Assembly (NCBI RefSeq): GCF_030817275.1
Contig: NZ_JAUSZD010000002.1
Span: 7,662,501-7,726,500 of the forward strand
Direction: 5' to 3'
From: Paenibacillus sp. V4I7
GTDB lineage: Bacteria > Bacillota > Bacilli > Paenibacillales > NBRC-103111
Length of the DNA stretch: 64,000 nucleotides
Positions within the stretch are counted from its first letter, which is position 1. Each line of letters starts with the position of its first letter. The position numbers and the translations under genes are program-made. This document shows, piece after piece, positions 11,771 through 20,492 of this stretch. The notes beneath the pieces are model-generated. The model saw nothing but the letters and a program-made list of their open reading frames with translations, was not told the origin of the DNA and did not search any database.

Positions 11771-13111
11771 ATGGGGAAATATTTTGGTACAGATGGTGTG
11801 CGAGGAGTCGCTAATGGCGAACTGACACCAGAATTAGCTTATAAAGTAGGCCGCTGTGGCGGATACGTATTAACGAGACAGGCTAAGCATCCGAAGGTCG
11901 TTATCGGGAGAGATACACGGATCTCGGGTCCAATGTTGGAAGCTTCACTCGTAGCAGGTTTGCTATCGATTGGCGTTGAGGTTATTCGCATCGGCGTCGT
12001 CAGCACACCGGCGGTAGCTTATTTAACGAAAAAGCTTGGAGCAGATGCAGGCGTTATGATTTCGGCTTCGCATAATCCGGTTGAGGATAACGGGATTAAG
12101 TTTTTTGGGGGCGACGGCTTCAAACTGCTAGACGAGACGGAGCTTGAAATTGAGCAGCTGCTTGACGCGGCTGTGGATGAATTACCTCGCCCAGTTGGTG
12201 GCGAGATTGGTACGGTTTCCGATGAGCCAGATGCGAAGTTCGCCTATCTGGCTTTCTTGAAGGAGACGGTATCCGAGTCTTTCGCCGGGTACAAGGTCGT
12301 TTTGGACTGCGCGAACGGCTCAGCCTTCGAGCTGGCTCCTACGGTCTTCCGCGAGCTAGGAGCGGAAGTTATCACCATCGGCGCTGAGCCGAACGGTCGC
12401 AATATCAACGATCATTGCGGCTCCACGCATCCTGAGAAGCTTCGCGCAGAAGTGGTGAAACATGGCGCAGCCATTGGTCTTGCTTTTGACGGCGACGCGG
12501 ATCGTCTGATCGCGATCGATGAGACTGGTGAAGAAGTCGACGGCGACTTCATCCTTAGCATTCTGGGCGATGCGCTGAATCGCACAGGGAAGCTGAACCA
12601 CGGCACGATTGTGACGACGGTGATGGCGAACATTGGCTTTTTCAAAGGGATTGAAAAAGCGGGTCTTAAAGCTCTGCAAACCGCAGTAGGCGATCGCTAC
12701 GTGATGGAAGAGATGCGTAAAGGCGGTTATAACTTAGGCGGAGAGCAGTCGGGGCATGTTATCTTCCTCGATTACATCTCGACCGGAGATGGGATTCTGA
12801 CGGCCTTACAGCTGGTGAACACCATTGTCCAATCGGGGCGCAAGCTTAGTGAGTTAAAAGGAATTATGCGTAAGTTCCCGCAGCTGTTGGTTAATATTCG
12901 CGTTGCGGATAAAAGCAAGCTCAAGGACAACGCTGTGATTGAGGAAGCCATTCGAAAAGTGGAGGAAGAACTCGGAGATAACGGCCGCGTGCTGGTGCGA
13001 CCTTCGGGAACGGAATCGTTAATTCGTGTTATGGCTGAAGGTCCTGACAAAGAGCAAGTTGAAGCTTATGTTCATGATATTGCTAAGGTTATCCAAGAGC
13101 AATTAGTATAA
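11771..13111 (+). CDS. glmM: phosphoglucosamine mutase
   Basis: Converts glucosamine-6-phosphate to glucosamine-1-phosphate for peptidoglycan precursors. The 446-residue length is usual. Motifs are GTDGVRG at the start, the phosphoserine loop ISASHNP with Ser100, the metal site DGDADR (240-245) and the phosphate-binding RPSGTE near 412. The central part (12150-12560) uses more GC-rich codons than its neighbours but shows no break. It is the third gene of the cdaA-cdaR-glmM operon, and its substrate comes from the next gene, glmS. Confidence 0.97.
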   Translation: MGKYFGTDGVRGVANGELTPELAYKVGRCGGYVLTRQAKHPKVVIGRDTRISGPMLEASLVAGLLSIGVEVIRIGVVSTPAVAYLTKKLGADAGVMISASHNPVEDNGIKFFGGDGFKLLDETELEIEQLLDAAVDELPRPVGGEIGTVSDEPDAKFAYLAFLKETVSESFAGYKVVLDCANGSAFELAPTVFRELGAEVITIGAEPNGRNINDHCGSTHPEKLRAEVVKHGAAIGLAFDGDADRLIAIDETGEEVDGDFILSILGDALNRTGKLNHGTIVTTVMANIGFFKGIEKAGLKALQTAVGDRYVMEEMRKGGYNLGGEQSGHVIFLDYISTGDGILTALQLVNTIVQSGRKLSELKGIMRKFPQLLVNIRVADKSKLKDNAVIEEAIRKVEEELGDNGRVLVRPSGTESLIRVMAEGPDKEQVEAYVHDIAKVIQEQLV

Positions 13112-13128
13112 AAGGCAGAGACAAGTGG

Positions 13129-13165
13129 ATCCCCCTTTCGTGCTTATTGCTAATTGGGGGATTTT
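13129..13165 (+). terminator. terminator after glmM
   Basis: ATCCCCC and GGGGGAT form a 7-bp stem with a long loop, followed by TTTT. The loop is long, so strength is uncertain, but it sits between glmM and the glmS promoter. Confidence 0.5.
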
Positions 13166-13180
13166 CCAAGAAAAAAGAAG

Positions 13181-13209
13181 TTGCGCGTTCGCGCTAAAAT
13201 GAATATGAT
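13181..13209 (+). promoter_or_regulatory. candidate housekeeping promoter of glmS
   Basis: TTGCGC at 13181-13186, a 17-base spacer, then TATGAT at 13204-13209. The start would fall about 45 bases before the ribozyme cleavage site, as expected for a transcript carrying the ribozyme in its leader. Confidence 0.6.
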
Positions 13210-13257
13210 GTATTTGACTCAAGAAGGAAAGGCAGGATAGAGGTTAATTAAGCAACA

Positions 13258-13432
13258 AATAGCGCCAGAACTCGCAAGCGGGACGGAAATGTAGTGAGAT
13301 TGCTACTACTACGCGCAGTGAGTTGACGAGGTGAAGGTGTTCGAAACATTCGGCGGGGACCTTCCGGCATGAGGAGTGCCGTTAAGTTGGAGAGCAAAAA
13401 CGTTTGGGCGACCAGGCTGACAAGTATCCAAC
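13258..13432 (+). ncRNA. glmS ribozyme / GlcN6P riboswitch
   Basis: Self-cleaving RNA in the glmS leader. Conserved core pieces in order are AGCGCCAGAAC at 13261, TGACGAGGTG and AGGTGTTCGAAACATTCGGCGG at about 13324-13357, the P3 arm with GGCATGAGGAGTGCC, and the closing P4 arm GTTGGA...TCCAAC ending at 13432. Cleavage is expected between A13261 and G13262. When glucosamine-6-phosphate binds, the RNA cuts itself and the glmS message is degraded. The identification rests on the match to the known core. Confidence 0.92.
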
Positions 13433-13583
13433 ATCTATTTAATTAATAATATGAACGTAATGATCGTCCTATATATGTTTATTTGATTTGCCGTTTTTCT
13501 TGTCTAGCTAATTGTTTGTTGAACCAGGATCTTTGAAAAATAGCCCTTTTAGAAGAGGCTTATAAAACTATGGAGGTACTACT

Positions 13584-15413
13584 ATGTGCGGAATTGTTGG
13601 TTATATTGGAAAGCGTAATTCTCAAGAAATTTTATTGGAAGGGCTCAAAAAGCTCGAATATAGAGGCTATGACTCTGCAGGTGTAGCTGTGTATACGGCT
13701 GATGGTTTACAAATTAAGAAGGCAAAAGGCCGCATCGCTAATCTTGAATCCAAGCTGGATGAGACTCCACTGAACGGAAGCGTTGGAATCGGACATACGC
13801 GTTGGGCAACACATGGTAAGCCTTCGGATGTGAACTCTCATCCTCATACGGATAATTCGATGAAATTTTCGGTTGTGCACAACGGCATTATCGAAAATTA
13901 TATTAGTCTCAAAGAAGAGTTGACTGCGAAAGGTCATCAATTTGTATCTGAAACGGACACAGAAGTTATTTCTCACTTAATCGCTGATTTGTACGAAGGA
14001 GATATCCTAAAAGCTGTCCAAAAAGCGGTAAAGCATATGACAGGTGCATTTGCTCTAGGCGTACTGACAGAATATGAACCGGATCGCCTTGTAGCTGTGC
14101 GCCAGGCTAGTCCTTTGATCATCGGTATTGGCGAAGGCGAGAATTTCATTGGTTCGGATATCCCTGCTATTCTTGAATATACGCGAAATGTGTTTATTTT
14201 AAATGATGGCGAAATGGCGCTCTTGACGCGTGACGGTGTCGAATTAATGACTTTAGAGGGGAATTTTATTTCCAGGGAAATGTTTCATGTCGATTGGGAT
14301 ATTGTAACTGCTGAAAAAGCCGGATTTGATCACTTTATGTTGAAAGAAATCTATGACCAACCTAAAGCTTACCGCGACACAATGGGCAGCCGTATTTCCC
14401 CTGATGGTCTTAGCGTGACGTTGAACGAGCTTACGATTACAGCTGATGCGATTCGCAACATTAACCGTGTTCATATTGTTGCTTGTGGTACAGCCTTTCA
14501 TGCGGGTATGGTTGGTAAGTATGTTATTGAGAAATTGGCGCGCATTCCGGTGGAAACGGATGTTGCCTCTGAATATCGTTATCGTTCACCGATTATTACG
14601 AAAGATACGCTTGTCATCGTAGTTAGCCAGTCTGGTGAGACTGCGGATACGCTTGCTGCGCTTCGTGAAGCTAAACGTTGTGGTGCGCATGTTCTGGCTA
14701 TTACGAATGTGGTAGGAAGCTCAGTAGCACGTGAAGCAGATGATGTGATCACAACTTGGGCGGGACTAGAAATTGCAGTAGCATCTACGAAGGGTTATAC
14801 ATCACAGTTAATTGCTTTCTATTTGCTCGGCTTGCACCTAGCTCAAACGCTAGGAACGCAAACATCTGATGAAATTAAAGAAGCTATCACAGCCTTGAAA
14901 GAGCTGCCGGCTCAAGTGGAAGAAATTTTGGCGCAAGCGGAAGCCATTAAAGCAGTCGCTGAGGAGATGGCTAAACATGATAATCTCTTCTTCATCGGAA
15001 GAGGCTTGGATTATGCTGTGGCCATGGAAGGATCTTTGAAGCTGAAAGAGATTTCTTACATTCACTCAGAAGCTTATGCAGCAGGTGAATTAAAGCACGG
15101 TACACTAGCGCTAATCGAGGATGGTGTTCCGGTGATTGCGTTGGCTACTCAGCATGAGCTGCTTGAGAAAACCGTGAGCAATATCAAAGAAGTGAAAGCG
15201 CGCGGCGCTAATGTACTTGGGATTGCCGTAGAAGGTGAGCTGGAGCTGCAGAAGTCTGTAGACAGCACCTTCGTTATTCCGAAGACGCTGGATGTTCTAT
15301 CACCAGCGTTGGCGGTAATACCGCTACAGCTGCTTTCGTATTACGCTTCGTTGGCGCGTGGTAATGATGTTGATAAGCCTCGTAATTTGGCGAAGAGTGT
15401 GACGGTGGAGTAG
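13584..15413 (+). CDS. glmS: glutamine-fructose-6-phosphate aminotransferase
   Basis: Makes glucosamine-6-phosphate from fructose-6-phosphate and glutamine, the first step of UDP-GlcNAc synthesis. 609 residues, the usual length. The N-terminal glutaminase domain starts MCGIVGYIG, with the nucleophile Cys exposed after Met removal. Two SIS domains follow, with SQSGETADT and STKGYTSQ as sugar-phosphate binding loops. The C-terminus DKPRNLAKSVTVE is the standard GlmS end. GGAGG lies eight bases upstream of the ATG. It is controlled by the ribozyme 150 bases upstream and followed by a tandem repeat and a hairpin. Confidence 0.98.
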   Translation: MCGIVGYIGKRNSQEILLEGLKKLEYRGYDSAGVAVYTADGLQIKKAKGRIANLESKLDETPLNGSVGIGHTRWATHGKPSDVNSHPHTDNSMKFSVVHNGIIENYISLKEELTAKGHQFVSETDTEVISHLIADLYEGDILKAVQKAVKHMTGAFALGVLTEYEPDRLVAVRQASPLIIGIGEGENFIGSDIPAILEYTRNVFILNDGEMALLTRDGVELMTLEGNFISREMFHVDWDIVTAEKAGFDHFMLKEIYDQPKAYRDTMGSRISPDGLSVTLNELTITADAIRNINRVHIVACGTAFHAGMVGKYVIEKLARIPVETDVASEYRYRSPIITKDTLVIVVSQSGETADTLAALREAKRCGAHVLAITNVVGSSVAREADDVITTWAGLEIAVASTKGYTSQLIAFYLLGLHLAQTLGTQTSDEIKEAITALKELPAQVEEILAQAEAIKAVAEEMAKHDNLFFIGRGLDYAVAMEGSLKLKEISYIHSEAYAAGELKHGTLALIEDGVPVIALATQHELLEKTVSNIKEVKARGANVLGIAVEGELELQKSVDSTFVIPKTLDVLSPALAVIPLQLLSYYASLARGNDVDKPRNLAKSVTVE

Positions 15414-15449
15414 GTTTAAATTATTTTGAAACTGCTTGTCTGGTGAAAT

Positions 15450-15529
15450 AAAAGTGTGGAACCAGTAACAAAAGTGTGGAACCAGTAACAAAAGTATGGA
15501 ACTGGTAACAAAAGTGTGGAACCGCAATA
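15450..15529 (+). repeat. 20-bp tandem repeat, four copies
   Basis: Unit AAAAGTGTGGAACCAGTAAC at 15450-15469 and 15470-15489, a third copy with three changes at 15490-15509, and a decayed fourth at 15510-15529. It lies in the 3' region of glmS with no spacers between units, so it is not a CRISPR array. Confidence 0.9.
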
Positions 15530-15563
15530 ATAACTTCTTGTTTAAACTAACAACTTTCATTCA

Positions 15564-15600
15564 AGTGGCCCGATCAATAAGATGTTCGGGCCACTATTAT
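15564..15600 (+). terminator. hairpin between glmS and the XRE gene
   Basis: AGTGGCCCGA and TCGGGCCACT form a perfect 10-bp stem with a 12-base loop, followed by ATTATTTAATT. It is the likely end of the glmS transcript. Confidence 0.7.
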
Positions 15601-15618
15601 TTAATTGGATGTGAAATC

Positions 15619-15984
15619 ATGATAAATATTGGCCCCAATATTCGTAGATTACGAAAATTAAATAATATGAATCAAGTGGAGTTTTCGAGTAGAATAGGCA
15701 TCTCTCAAGGGAATCTAAGTGAGATTGAGCAAGGAAATTGCAATCCATCTTTTGATACCTTATTAGCAATAAAGAAACAATTTAATTGTAATATAGATGA
15801 TTTAATAATAATTGAGAATGATTTAATTAAATCTAATGTTTCTTCTGTTCTATCAGAAGGAGAGTTAAGCATGATTTCTAACTATAGGTTGTTAGATGGG
15901 TTTGATCAAAAAGAAATCGATGAAATCATTAAAATAAAGATTTCTTTAAATAAAGGTAAAATCAGATCTGATATTAAGTCGTGA
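15619..15984 (+). CDS. XRE-family helix-turn-helix regulator
   Basis: A 121-residue DNA-binding protein. An HTH_3 domain covers about residues 6-60 (NIRRLRKLNNMNQVEF, then SRIGISQGNLSEIEQG and FDTLLAIKKQFNCNIDDLI). The C-terminal part is an acidic/basic helix ending DQKEIDEIIKIKISL. The frame opens earlier at 15496, but that extension runs through the repeats and the hairpin, so the ATG at 15619, where the HTH homology begins, is preferred. AT-rich codon use differs from glmS. It has its own terminator downstream. The target is unknown. Confidence 0.8.
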   Translation: MINIGPNIRRLRKLNNMNQVEFSSRIGISQGNLSEIEQGNCNPSFDTLLAIKKQFNCNIDDLIIIENDLIKSNVSSVLSEGELSMISNYRLLDGFDQKEIDEIIKIKISLNKGKIRSDIKS

Positions 15985-15994
15985 ACACTTAGTT

Positions 15995-16035
15995 AGTCCC
16001 GGTGAGCTATTACAGCCATCGGGACTATTTTTTTT
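15995..16035 (+). terminator. terminator after the XRE gene
   Basis: AGTCCCG...CGGGACT stem with an 18-base loop region, followed by a run of eight T. Confidence 0.8.
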
Positions 16036-16113
16036 AAGTGTAGAATAACGAACTGTCTTTAAGCTTAACGGGAGACATTAGCTTAATACCAAACTCACGA
16101 CGGCAGCCGGGCA

Positions 16114-16345
16114 TGAACTGCACCCTCTCAAGTAGACAGTACAAAAAATAAAATCAATTAAGCGGCCTTAGTCCTGTTTTCCATCGGGCTGAGGCCGTTT
16201 TTCGCTTGTAATCATTCGTTGTTGTAAAAGCGGATATAGGCCTCAATGTCCCGCTTGAGCTCCTCAAAGGTATGGTACGTGTGTAAATAGTATTTCTCGC
16301 ATTTTAGGGTCCCCCAGAAAGATTCCATGGACCGTTAGCGATGCA
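16114..16345 (-). mobile_element. IS3-family (IS150-like) transposase 3' remnant
   Basis: On the minus strand the frame reads MESFWGTLKCEKYYLHTYH then TFEELKRDIEAYIRFYNNE, the C-terminal catalytic block of IS3-family OrfB (DDE integrase core, final Glu region). A stop codon replaces the expected Arg after NNE, and the frame then continues to TAA at 16158. Another stop lies just before MESFW. The stretch TGAACTGCACCC...AGTAGACAGTAC at 16114-16142 resembles the terminal inverted repeat of such elements. The rest of the element is gone, so it is inactive. Confidence 0.8.
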
Positions 16346-16452
16346 CCGCCCAACTAGGGACATGCTCTGAGACAACGAAATGAACAACAAAAATGGACTT
16401 TACAACAAAGTAATGACAAGCAGATCGTGGTATCGTTTACGATAGAATCAAA

Positions 16453-16791
16453 ATGATGATATCAAGACAAACTCAGATTGGAATTTGCTCTCTTGTTAAA
16501 GGTTATTCAGAGTATTAGCAGGCAACCAGAAACAGCCGAAGCGGCTGAGGAGACGATCTTCCAGCTTAAGCACCAAACTCTGAATTTCATATTGTTCTTC
16601 TATTCCGATCATTACGATTTTGAAGAGGTGTCGGTGCATCGTTTCATCATCACTTCCCGGATACGCAATGTATAGGGTACGTAATGGCGGGAGGAATCTC
16701 CAAAGAAGGATTTACCGATCGCAGTATCGTTGCCATCGGGCTATCCTCCCTAGATCTGCAATTAAATGTGGCTGTGATCGAGGAAATTTGA
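16453..16791 (+). pseudogene. broken FIST-domain sensory protein, N-terminal part
   Basis: Three consecutive pieces in alternating frames read as the FIST N-terminal domain: MMISRQTQIGICSLVKGY (frame of 16453), then RQPETAEAAEETIFQLKHQ and ILFFYSDHYDFEEV (frame of 16478), then FPDTQCIGYVMAGGISKEGF and TDRSIVAIGLSSLDLQLNVA (frame of 16681), ending at a stop at 16789. FIST proteins are small-ligand sensors often tied to signal transduction. At least two frameshifts and loss of the whole C-terminal half make it a relic. The identification is from remembered family patterns (GGISKEGFTDRSIVAIGLSS). Confidence 0.65.
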
Positions 16792-17006
16792 ACGATTCCG
16801 ATGCGGTACATGACGTGTTATTTCTTATAATGTTTACAAAGTCCAGCAATCACACGAAAAACAGCGAACCGGCCAAGCTGAGATTTCTTGAATAGGACCG
16901 GCCAGCCAGGCGAATATATAGGTGAAGTCAATTCTAAGGGGTGCACATTGCTCTCAATGAGGCAGTATTTTTTGTTTGAAATATCTTTGCAGCGGGGGGA
17001 TACACT

Positions 17007-17888
17007 ATGGAATTGCGCCAGCTTGAATATTTTATTCAAATATGCAAATCGGGAAGTTTCAGCAAAGCTAAAGAAGAATTAGGTGTGACTCAGCCTACAC
17101 TAAGTCAGCAAATTCGGGTTTTGGAAGATGAGTATAATATTCCATTGTTTGATCGGGTAAGTAAGGGAGTTGAAGTAACGGAAGCGGGAAAAATTCTCTT
17201 GAATAAGGGAAACGCTATTATGAATCTTCTTGAAGAGGCGCGAAATGAAATATATGGCCGAAACAATATATCTGGAGAAACAACTTCTATTGGATGTTGT
17301 CCTGCTGAACTTGAATATCTTGCTCCTTATTTCATGAGATTTCGCGAGAAGTACCCGAATATTATATTAAAAATTATCGATGCAAAGGATGCAGAGAATA
17401 AAGTTTTGGAGCAAAGGGTAGACATTGGAATCACTGCAAATCCGATTTCTGATGCTTCGGTCATTTCGACTCATTTGTATAGACAAGATATGGCGCTATT
17501 GATTCACTCAGAACATCCTTTAGCCGATAAATCTTCGATTCCTTTTCGATCCTTGAAGCAAATGAATTCGGTCATGTTTCGTAAAGAAAACAAATCATTA
17601 ATTGATATGTATTGTTTCTCTTGTGGGTTTACCTTGAAGTCGATAATAGAAACGTCCTCCACTTCAGCATTGATTCATTGGGTTCGTCATGGACTTGGAG
17701 CAGCTCTTATACCAACATCTTTGCTCGAAAGTCTAAGGGACGATTCTTTGCGTATTGTAAGATTAGAAGGCCATGTTCCTTGTTGGGATATATCTCTTGT
17801 ATATCTTAAATCCGTTACTATGAGGTCTACTGCACGTATATTCATTAAAGAGATGAATTCATATGTCCAAGCGGTGAAATGCGTTTAA
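17007..17888 (+). CDS. LysR-family transcriptional regulator
   Basis: 293 residues. The winged HTH is at 1-60 (MELRQLEYFIQICKSGSFSK, then LGVTQPTLSQQIRVLEDE), with a LysR substrate-binding domain from about 90. A putative co-inducer pocket cannot be assigned. GCGGGGGG lies eight bases before the ATG. A second, clearly related LysR gene starts at 18385, and the 3' end of this gene (17831-17867) is nearly repeated at 18290-18325, so the two genes probably share an origin by duplication. The target gene is not evident from the neighbours, which are decayed. Confidence 0.88.
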   Translation: MELRQLEYFIQICKSGSFSKAKEELGVTQPTLSQQIRVLEDEYNIPLFDRVSKGVEVTEAGKILLNKGNAIMNLLEEARNEIYGRNNISGETTSIGCCPAELEYLAPYFMRFREKYPNIILKIIDAKDAENKVLEQRVDIGITANPISDASVISTHLYRQDMALLIHSEHPLADKSSIPFRSLKQMNSVMFRKENKSLIDMYCFSCGFTLKSIIETSSTSALIHWVRHGLGAALIPTSLLESLRDDSLRIVRLEGHVPCWDISLVYLKSVTMRSTARIFIKEMNSYVQAVKCV

Positions 17889-17895
17889 CGAAGAT

Positions 17896-18325
17896 GTGGC
17901 GGCTAAAACGAGGCAGCTGAGCGATTATACGGACGTCCGTCTGCAGTCTCCGCAAGAGATCGGTTTGATGCTGGGCGTTTCTGAGTACACTCGGAAGTAT
18001 TTAGGCGAATATTTGACCAACTATGAGAAGCTCAAAGTTTCCAGTTTCGTCAACGGCATTAATGGGATAGCTTCTAGCCAGAGCCATGCGATCGCTGTCA
18101 CCAAATATACGGATAATTATGTCATCTTGAATAATCGGACCGGGAACCTGGATTTTTTCCGATCGGAATTTTTCATGACGGAAGAGCTGCTGAATACGAT
18201 CATCTCCCGCTTTAACGAAGATCGCAGCGAGCTGGTTTAGGTACATACCGTAAAGGATTTCGATCAAAAGAATCTGTATATCATTCCGCTGCACGCATAT
18301 TCATTCAAGAGATGAATTCATATGT
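17896..18325 (+). pseudogene. AraC-type regulator fragment, sensor part
   Basis: An open frame from a GTG at 17896 to TAG at 18238 gives 114 residues, and the same frame continues after the stop as VHTVKDFDQKNLYIIPLHAY. The text SPQEIGLMLGVSEYTRKYL, then VNGINGIASSQSHAIAVTKY and NNRTGNLDFFRSEFF, resembles the extracytoplasmic sensor part of large membrane-anchored AraC regulators of Paenibacillus. This is my recollection of the family, not a search. There is no start region, no membrane helix and an internal stop. From 18290 it merges into a copy of the LysR 3' end. It is best read as a gene fragment. Confidence 0.45.
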
Positions 18326-18384
18326 AAGTACAGGACGATCATATTAAACAGTACGATCTATTGGGAAAAGGAGGTAAATCTTTC

Positions 18385-19260
18385 GTGTTCAGGCAACTAG
18401 AATGTTACGTTCAAATTTGCAAAGAAGGAAGCTTTACTAAGGCTGCAGAAGTTTTAATGATCTCTCAATCTAATTTAAGTCAACAGATTCGATTTTTAGA
18501 GAGAGAAGTTGGAACTCCATTGTTCGCGAGAGTTGGTAGAGGGGTAAAGATTACAGCTGCTGGTGAAATACTTTACGAAAAAGCTCTTTTCATGATGAGG
18601 CTCATTGAAGAATCGAAGAAAGAAACTTACGAGTTACGCAATGCTCGAACAAATAATCTTTTAATAGGCATCTCGCCTATGGCCTTTTTTTGTTTAATAC
18701 CCCGTTTTTTGGAATTCCATGAACAGTATCCTGATATCACATTAAATTTTACCAGTGCAGAGGATACATCACAGCAATTATTGAATAGTAGTATCGATAT
18801 TGGCATTACCGACAAACATGAACCAAACAAAGAAATTCATATGATGCACCTATATAAAGAAGAACAAGCATTGGTCGTTTATGCGGATCACCCATGGGCA
18901 GATCGAACCGTTATTTCTTTTCACGAGCTAGAAGATTTAGAATCTGCCTTATTTGTTAATGATATAAGTTTAATCGAGCAACTTCATAAATTAAGCCATA
19001 AGATCGCCAAATCTTTGCAATCAAAGTTTAAGTCAACTTCCACGGAAATTCTTCTTTTTATGGTACTGCATAAGATGGGGGTAGCTATTTTACCTGCTTA
19101 TTTAATTGAAAGCAGCCTTTTTGGTCAGCAATTAAAAATGATCCGACTCGTAGATCCAACGCCTGTTCGTGAGATCAAGCTTATTTTTAAAAAGCATCAT
19201 TACAATAATCCTTCGGTTCAAACATGTATCGATTTCTTTTTAGAACAATCGAAAAAGTAA
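18385..19260 (+). CDS. LysR-family transcriptional regulator (paralog of 17007)
   Basis: About 291 residues with an N-terminal winged HTH (FRQLECYVQICKEGSFTKAA, then SQSNLSQQIRFLEREVG) and a substrate-binding domain. The frame is open from a TTG at 18361, but AAAGGAGGT at 18367-18375 lies inside that extension and is well placed for the GTG at 18385, which is therefore preferred. It resembles the regulator at 17007 along its length. It sits between two pieces of a broken AraC-type gene, as though inserted there. Confidence 0.87.
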   Translation: MFRQLECYVQICKEGSFTKAAEVLMISQSNLSQQIRFLEREVGTPLFARVGRGVKITAAGEILYEKALFMMRLIEESKKETYELRNARTNNLLIGISPMAFFCLIPRFLEFHEQYPDITLNFTSAEDTSQQLLNSSIDIGITDKHEPNKEIHMMHLYKEEQALVVYADHPWADRTVISFHELEDLESALFVNDISLIEQLHKLSHKIAKSLQSKFKSTSTEILLFMVLHKMGVAILPAYLIESSLFGQQLKMIRLVDPTPVREIKLIFKKHHYNNPSVQTCIDFFLEQSKK

Positions 19261-19365
19261 GCAGACTATGGCCATCGCAAATAGGGCAATTATGAAGCTT
19301 AAACGCTTCTTTCTTCGATTTACCCTTCAACCCATATTGAAAAAAAGACTAACTACTAGCTGTCG

Positions 19366-19698
19366 ATGATCATCGACTGGTCGGGTGGCCAATCGCTGGT
19401 GCTGTTCGGGCAGCTGGAGCAGCTGGACCTACCTTTACGATCCTGCCGCACGTACGAGGAGCTGCATCAGGCAGCTCTCGATACGTTGGCAGCGCTGGAA
19501 CACTGGTTCTCCCAAGAGCGCGTGAAGTCGAACAACAGCCTGGCCGAGAATATGCTCTCCTTTATTCATGATAATAATAACAAGGACATCAGCCTGTTCA
19601 GCTTAGGCTTGTTCGTCCGCCACTCCGACCTGTTATCGAGCGAATATCAGCAGCGTATGGCAAGACGAGTTGAATGGGTAAATCGCGTTGGCGGTTAA
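19366..19698 (+). pseudogene. AraC-type regulator fragment, C-terminal region
   Basis: A 110-residue frame with MIIDWSGGQSLVLFGQLEQL, EELHQAALDTLAALEHWFSQ and NSLAENMLSFIHDNNNKDIS. The last stretch resembles the linker and first HTH helix of AraC/YesN proteins (family pattern: yIhxNYxxDISL). The DNA-binding remainder is lost and the tail changes character after SLGLFV. Codon use is GC-richer than the LysR gene before it. It may be the other end of the gene whose sensor part lies at 17896, with the LysR gene between. Confidence 0.4.
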
Positions 19699-19727
19699 TT
19701 GAACTAACGTTCTCCGTCGTATTATGA

Positions 19728-19759
19728 GGTCAACCGGTTTTTACTGGTTGACCATTTTT
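19728..19759 (+). terminator. intrinsic terminator
   Basis: GGTCAACC, loop GGTTTTTACT, GGTTGACC, then A and five T. It lies 30 bases after the AraC fragment and is probably its old terminator. Confidence 0.75.
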
Positions 19760-19970
19760 GTCTTGGTCGTGTATTTCTTAGTAGCCAGGGCCGATCGGAT
19801 GTTCACCTGAGTCTGTGACCCGTCGTTAAAACTATTAAGTCTCGCATAATAAGCAATGTTGCGGAACTATATGGAAGGCTTAGAGGTTTCGGCTAGTCAA
19901 TAGGTTTTTATTAGAATTGATCATCTCAAACACAGAATCATTTTGACGTTCGAACATGTTACCGATCAAC

Positions 19971-20000
19971 AACAAAAAACCCCGTAAATAAATACGGGGC
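19971..20000 (-). terminator. minus-strand intrinsic terminator
   Basis: On the minus strand, CCCCGTA, loop TTTATT, TACGGGG, then six T. It reads away from the gene relic at 20009-20122. Confidence 0.75.
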
Positions 20001-20008
20001 TGTTATTT

Positions 20009-20122
20009 TCACTTTACATCGGAAAAGCTTTCTTCATAAACACATACGCGGCTACGTCCCTGCTGCTTCAGTGGCAAGCCCGGTCCCCCTGCGTTATATC
20101 CGTAGGTATAACCGTGAATGCC
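20009..20122 (-). pseudogene. C-terminal relic of an unknown minus-strand gene
   Basis: A 37-residue open frame ending GYTYGYNAGGPGLPLKQQGR then SRVCVYEESFSDVK and stop, placed just before a strong minus-strand terminator. The composition looks like real coding sequence and the terminator position supports it, but upstream the frame is closed by stops. The family is not recognised. The rest of 19760-20330 shows no supported gene. Confidence 0.35.
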
Positions 20123-20247
20123 TCACCGCCCTACCTAGTCATGCGATGCAATGTACGCGATATTCTAGCAAATTCAAATTTATTCTAAACATAGCACCCA
20201 CTCGTAATTAGAGAATGGTTAACCGGAGCATAACCTGCTTCGAGACA

Positions 20248-20445
20248 TTACTGCTTGTGTAACCAACGAGCGTCCCTCTTCACGAAACAACCCCTACATC
20301 GTTTATCGACAGAAGTCTTGTTTTGTGTCTCGATATCGGAAGAGGAGCGGGACTCGATCGCGATTAGGGCCAGCGCGGTCGCGGTGACGCTCAGTGCGGC
20401 GTTGTAGATAACCCTAGTGCAGGTCTTGAGCATGGAAAGCGGCAA
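20248..20445 (-). other. GC-rich open frame, doubtful
   Basis: A 65-residue frame beginning MPLSMLKTCTRVIYNAALSV then TATALALIAIESRSSSDI. The N-terminal half is hydrophobic and GC-rich like the dehydrogenase block that follows, and the C-terminal half turns AT-rich and basic. It may be the 5' end of a foreign gene cut at the left junction of the imported block (near 20330). No ribosome binding site is convincing and no family was recognised. Confidence 0.25.
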
Positions 20446-20492
20446 GAACGGGCGGCACCCACTTGAGGCACCGCTCGGTGGCTAGGTTGAGA

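Noticed and set aside
15450..15529. CRISPR array
   Set aside because: The units are adjacent with no spacers and there are no cas genes in the window.
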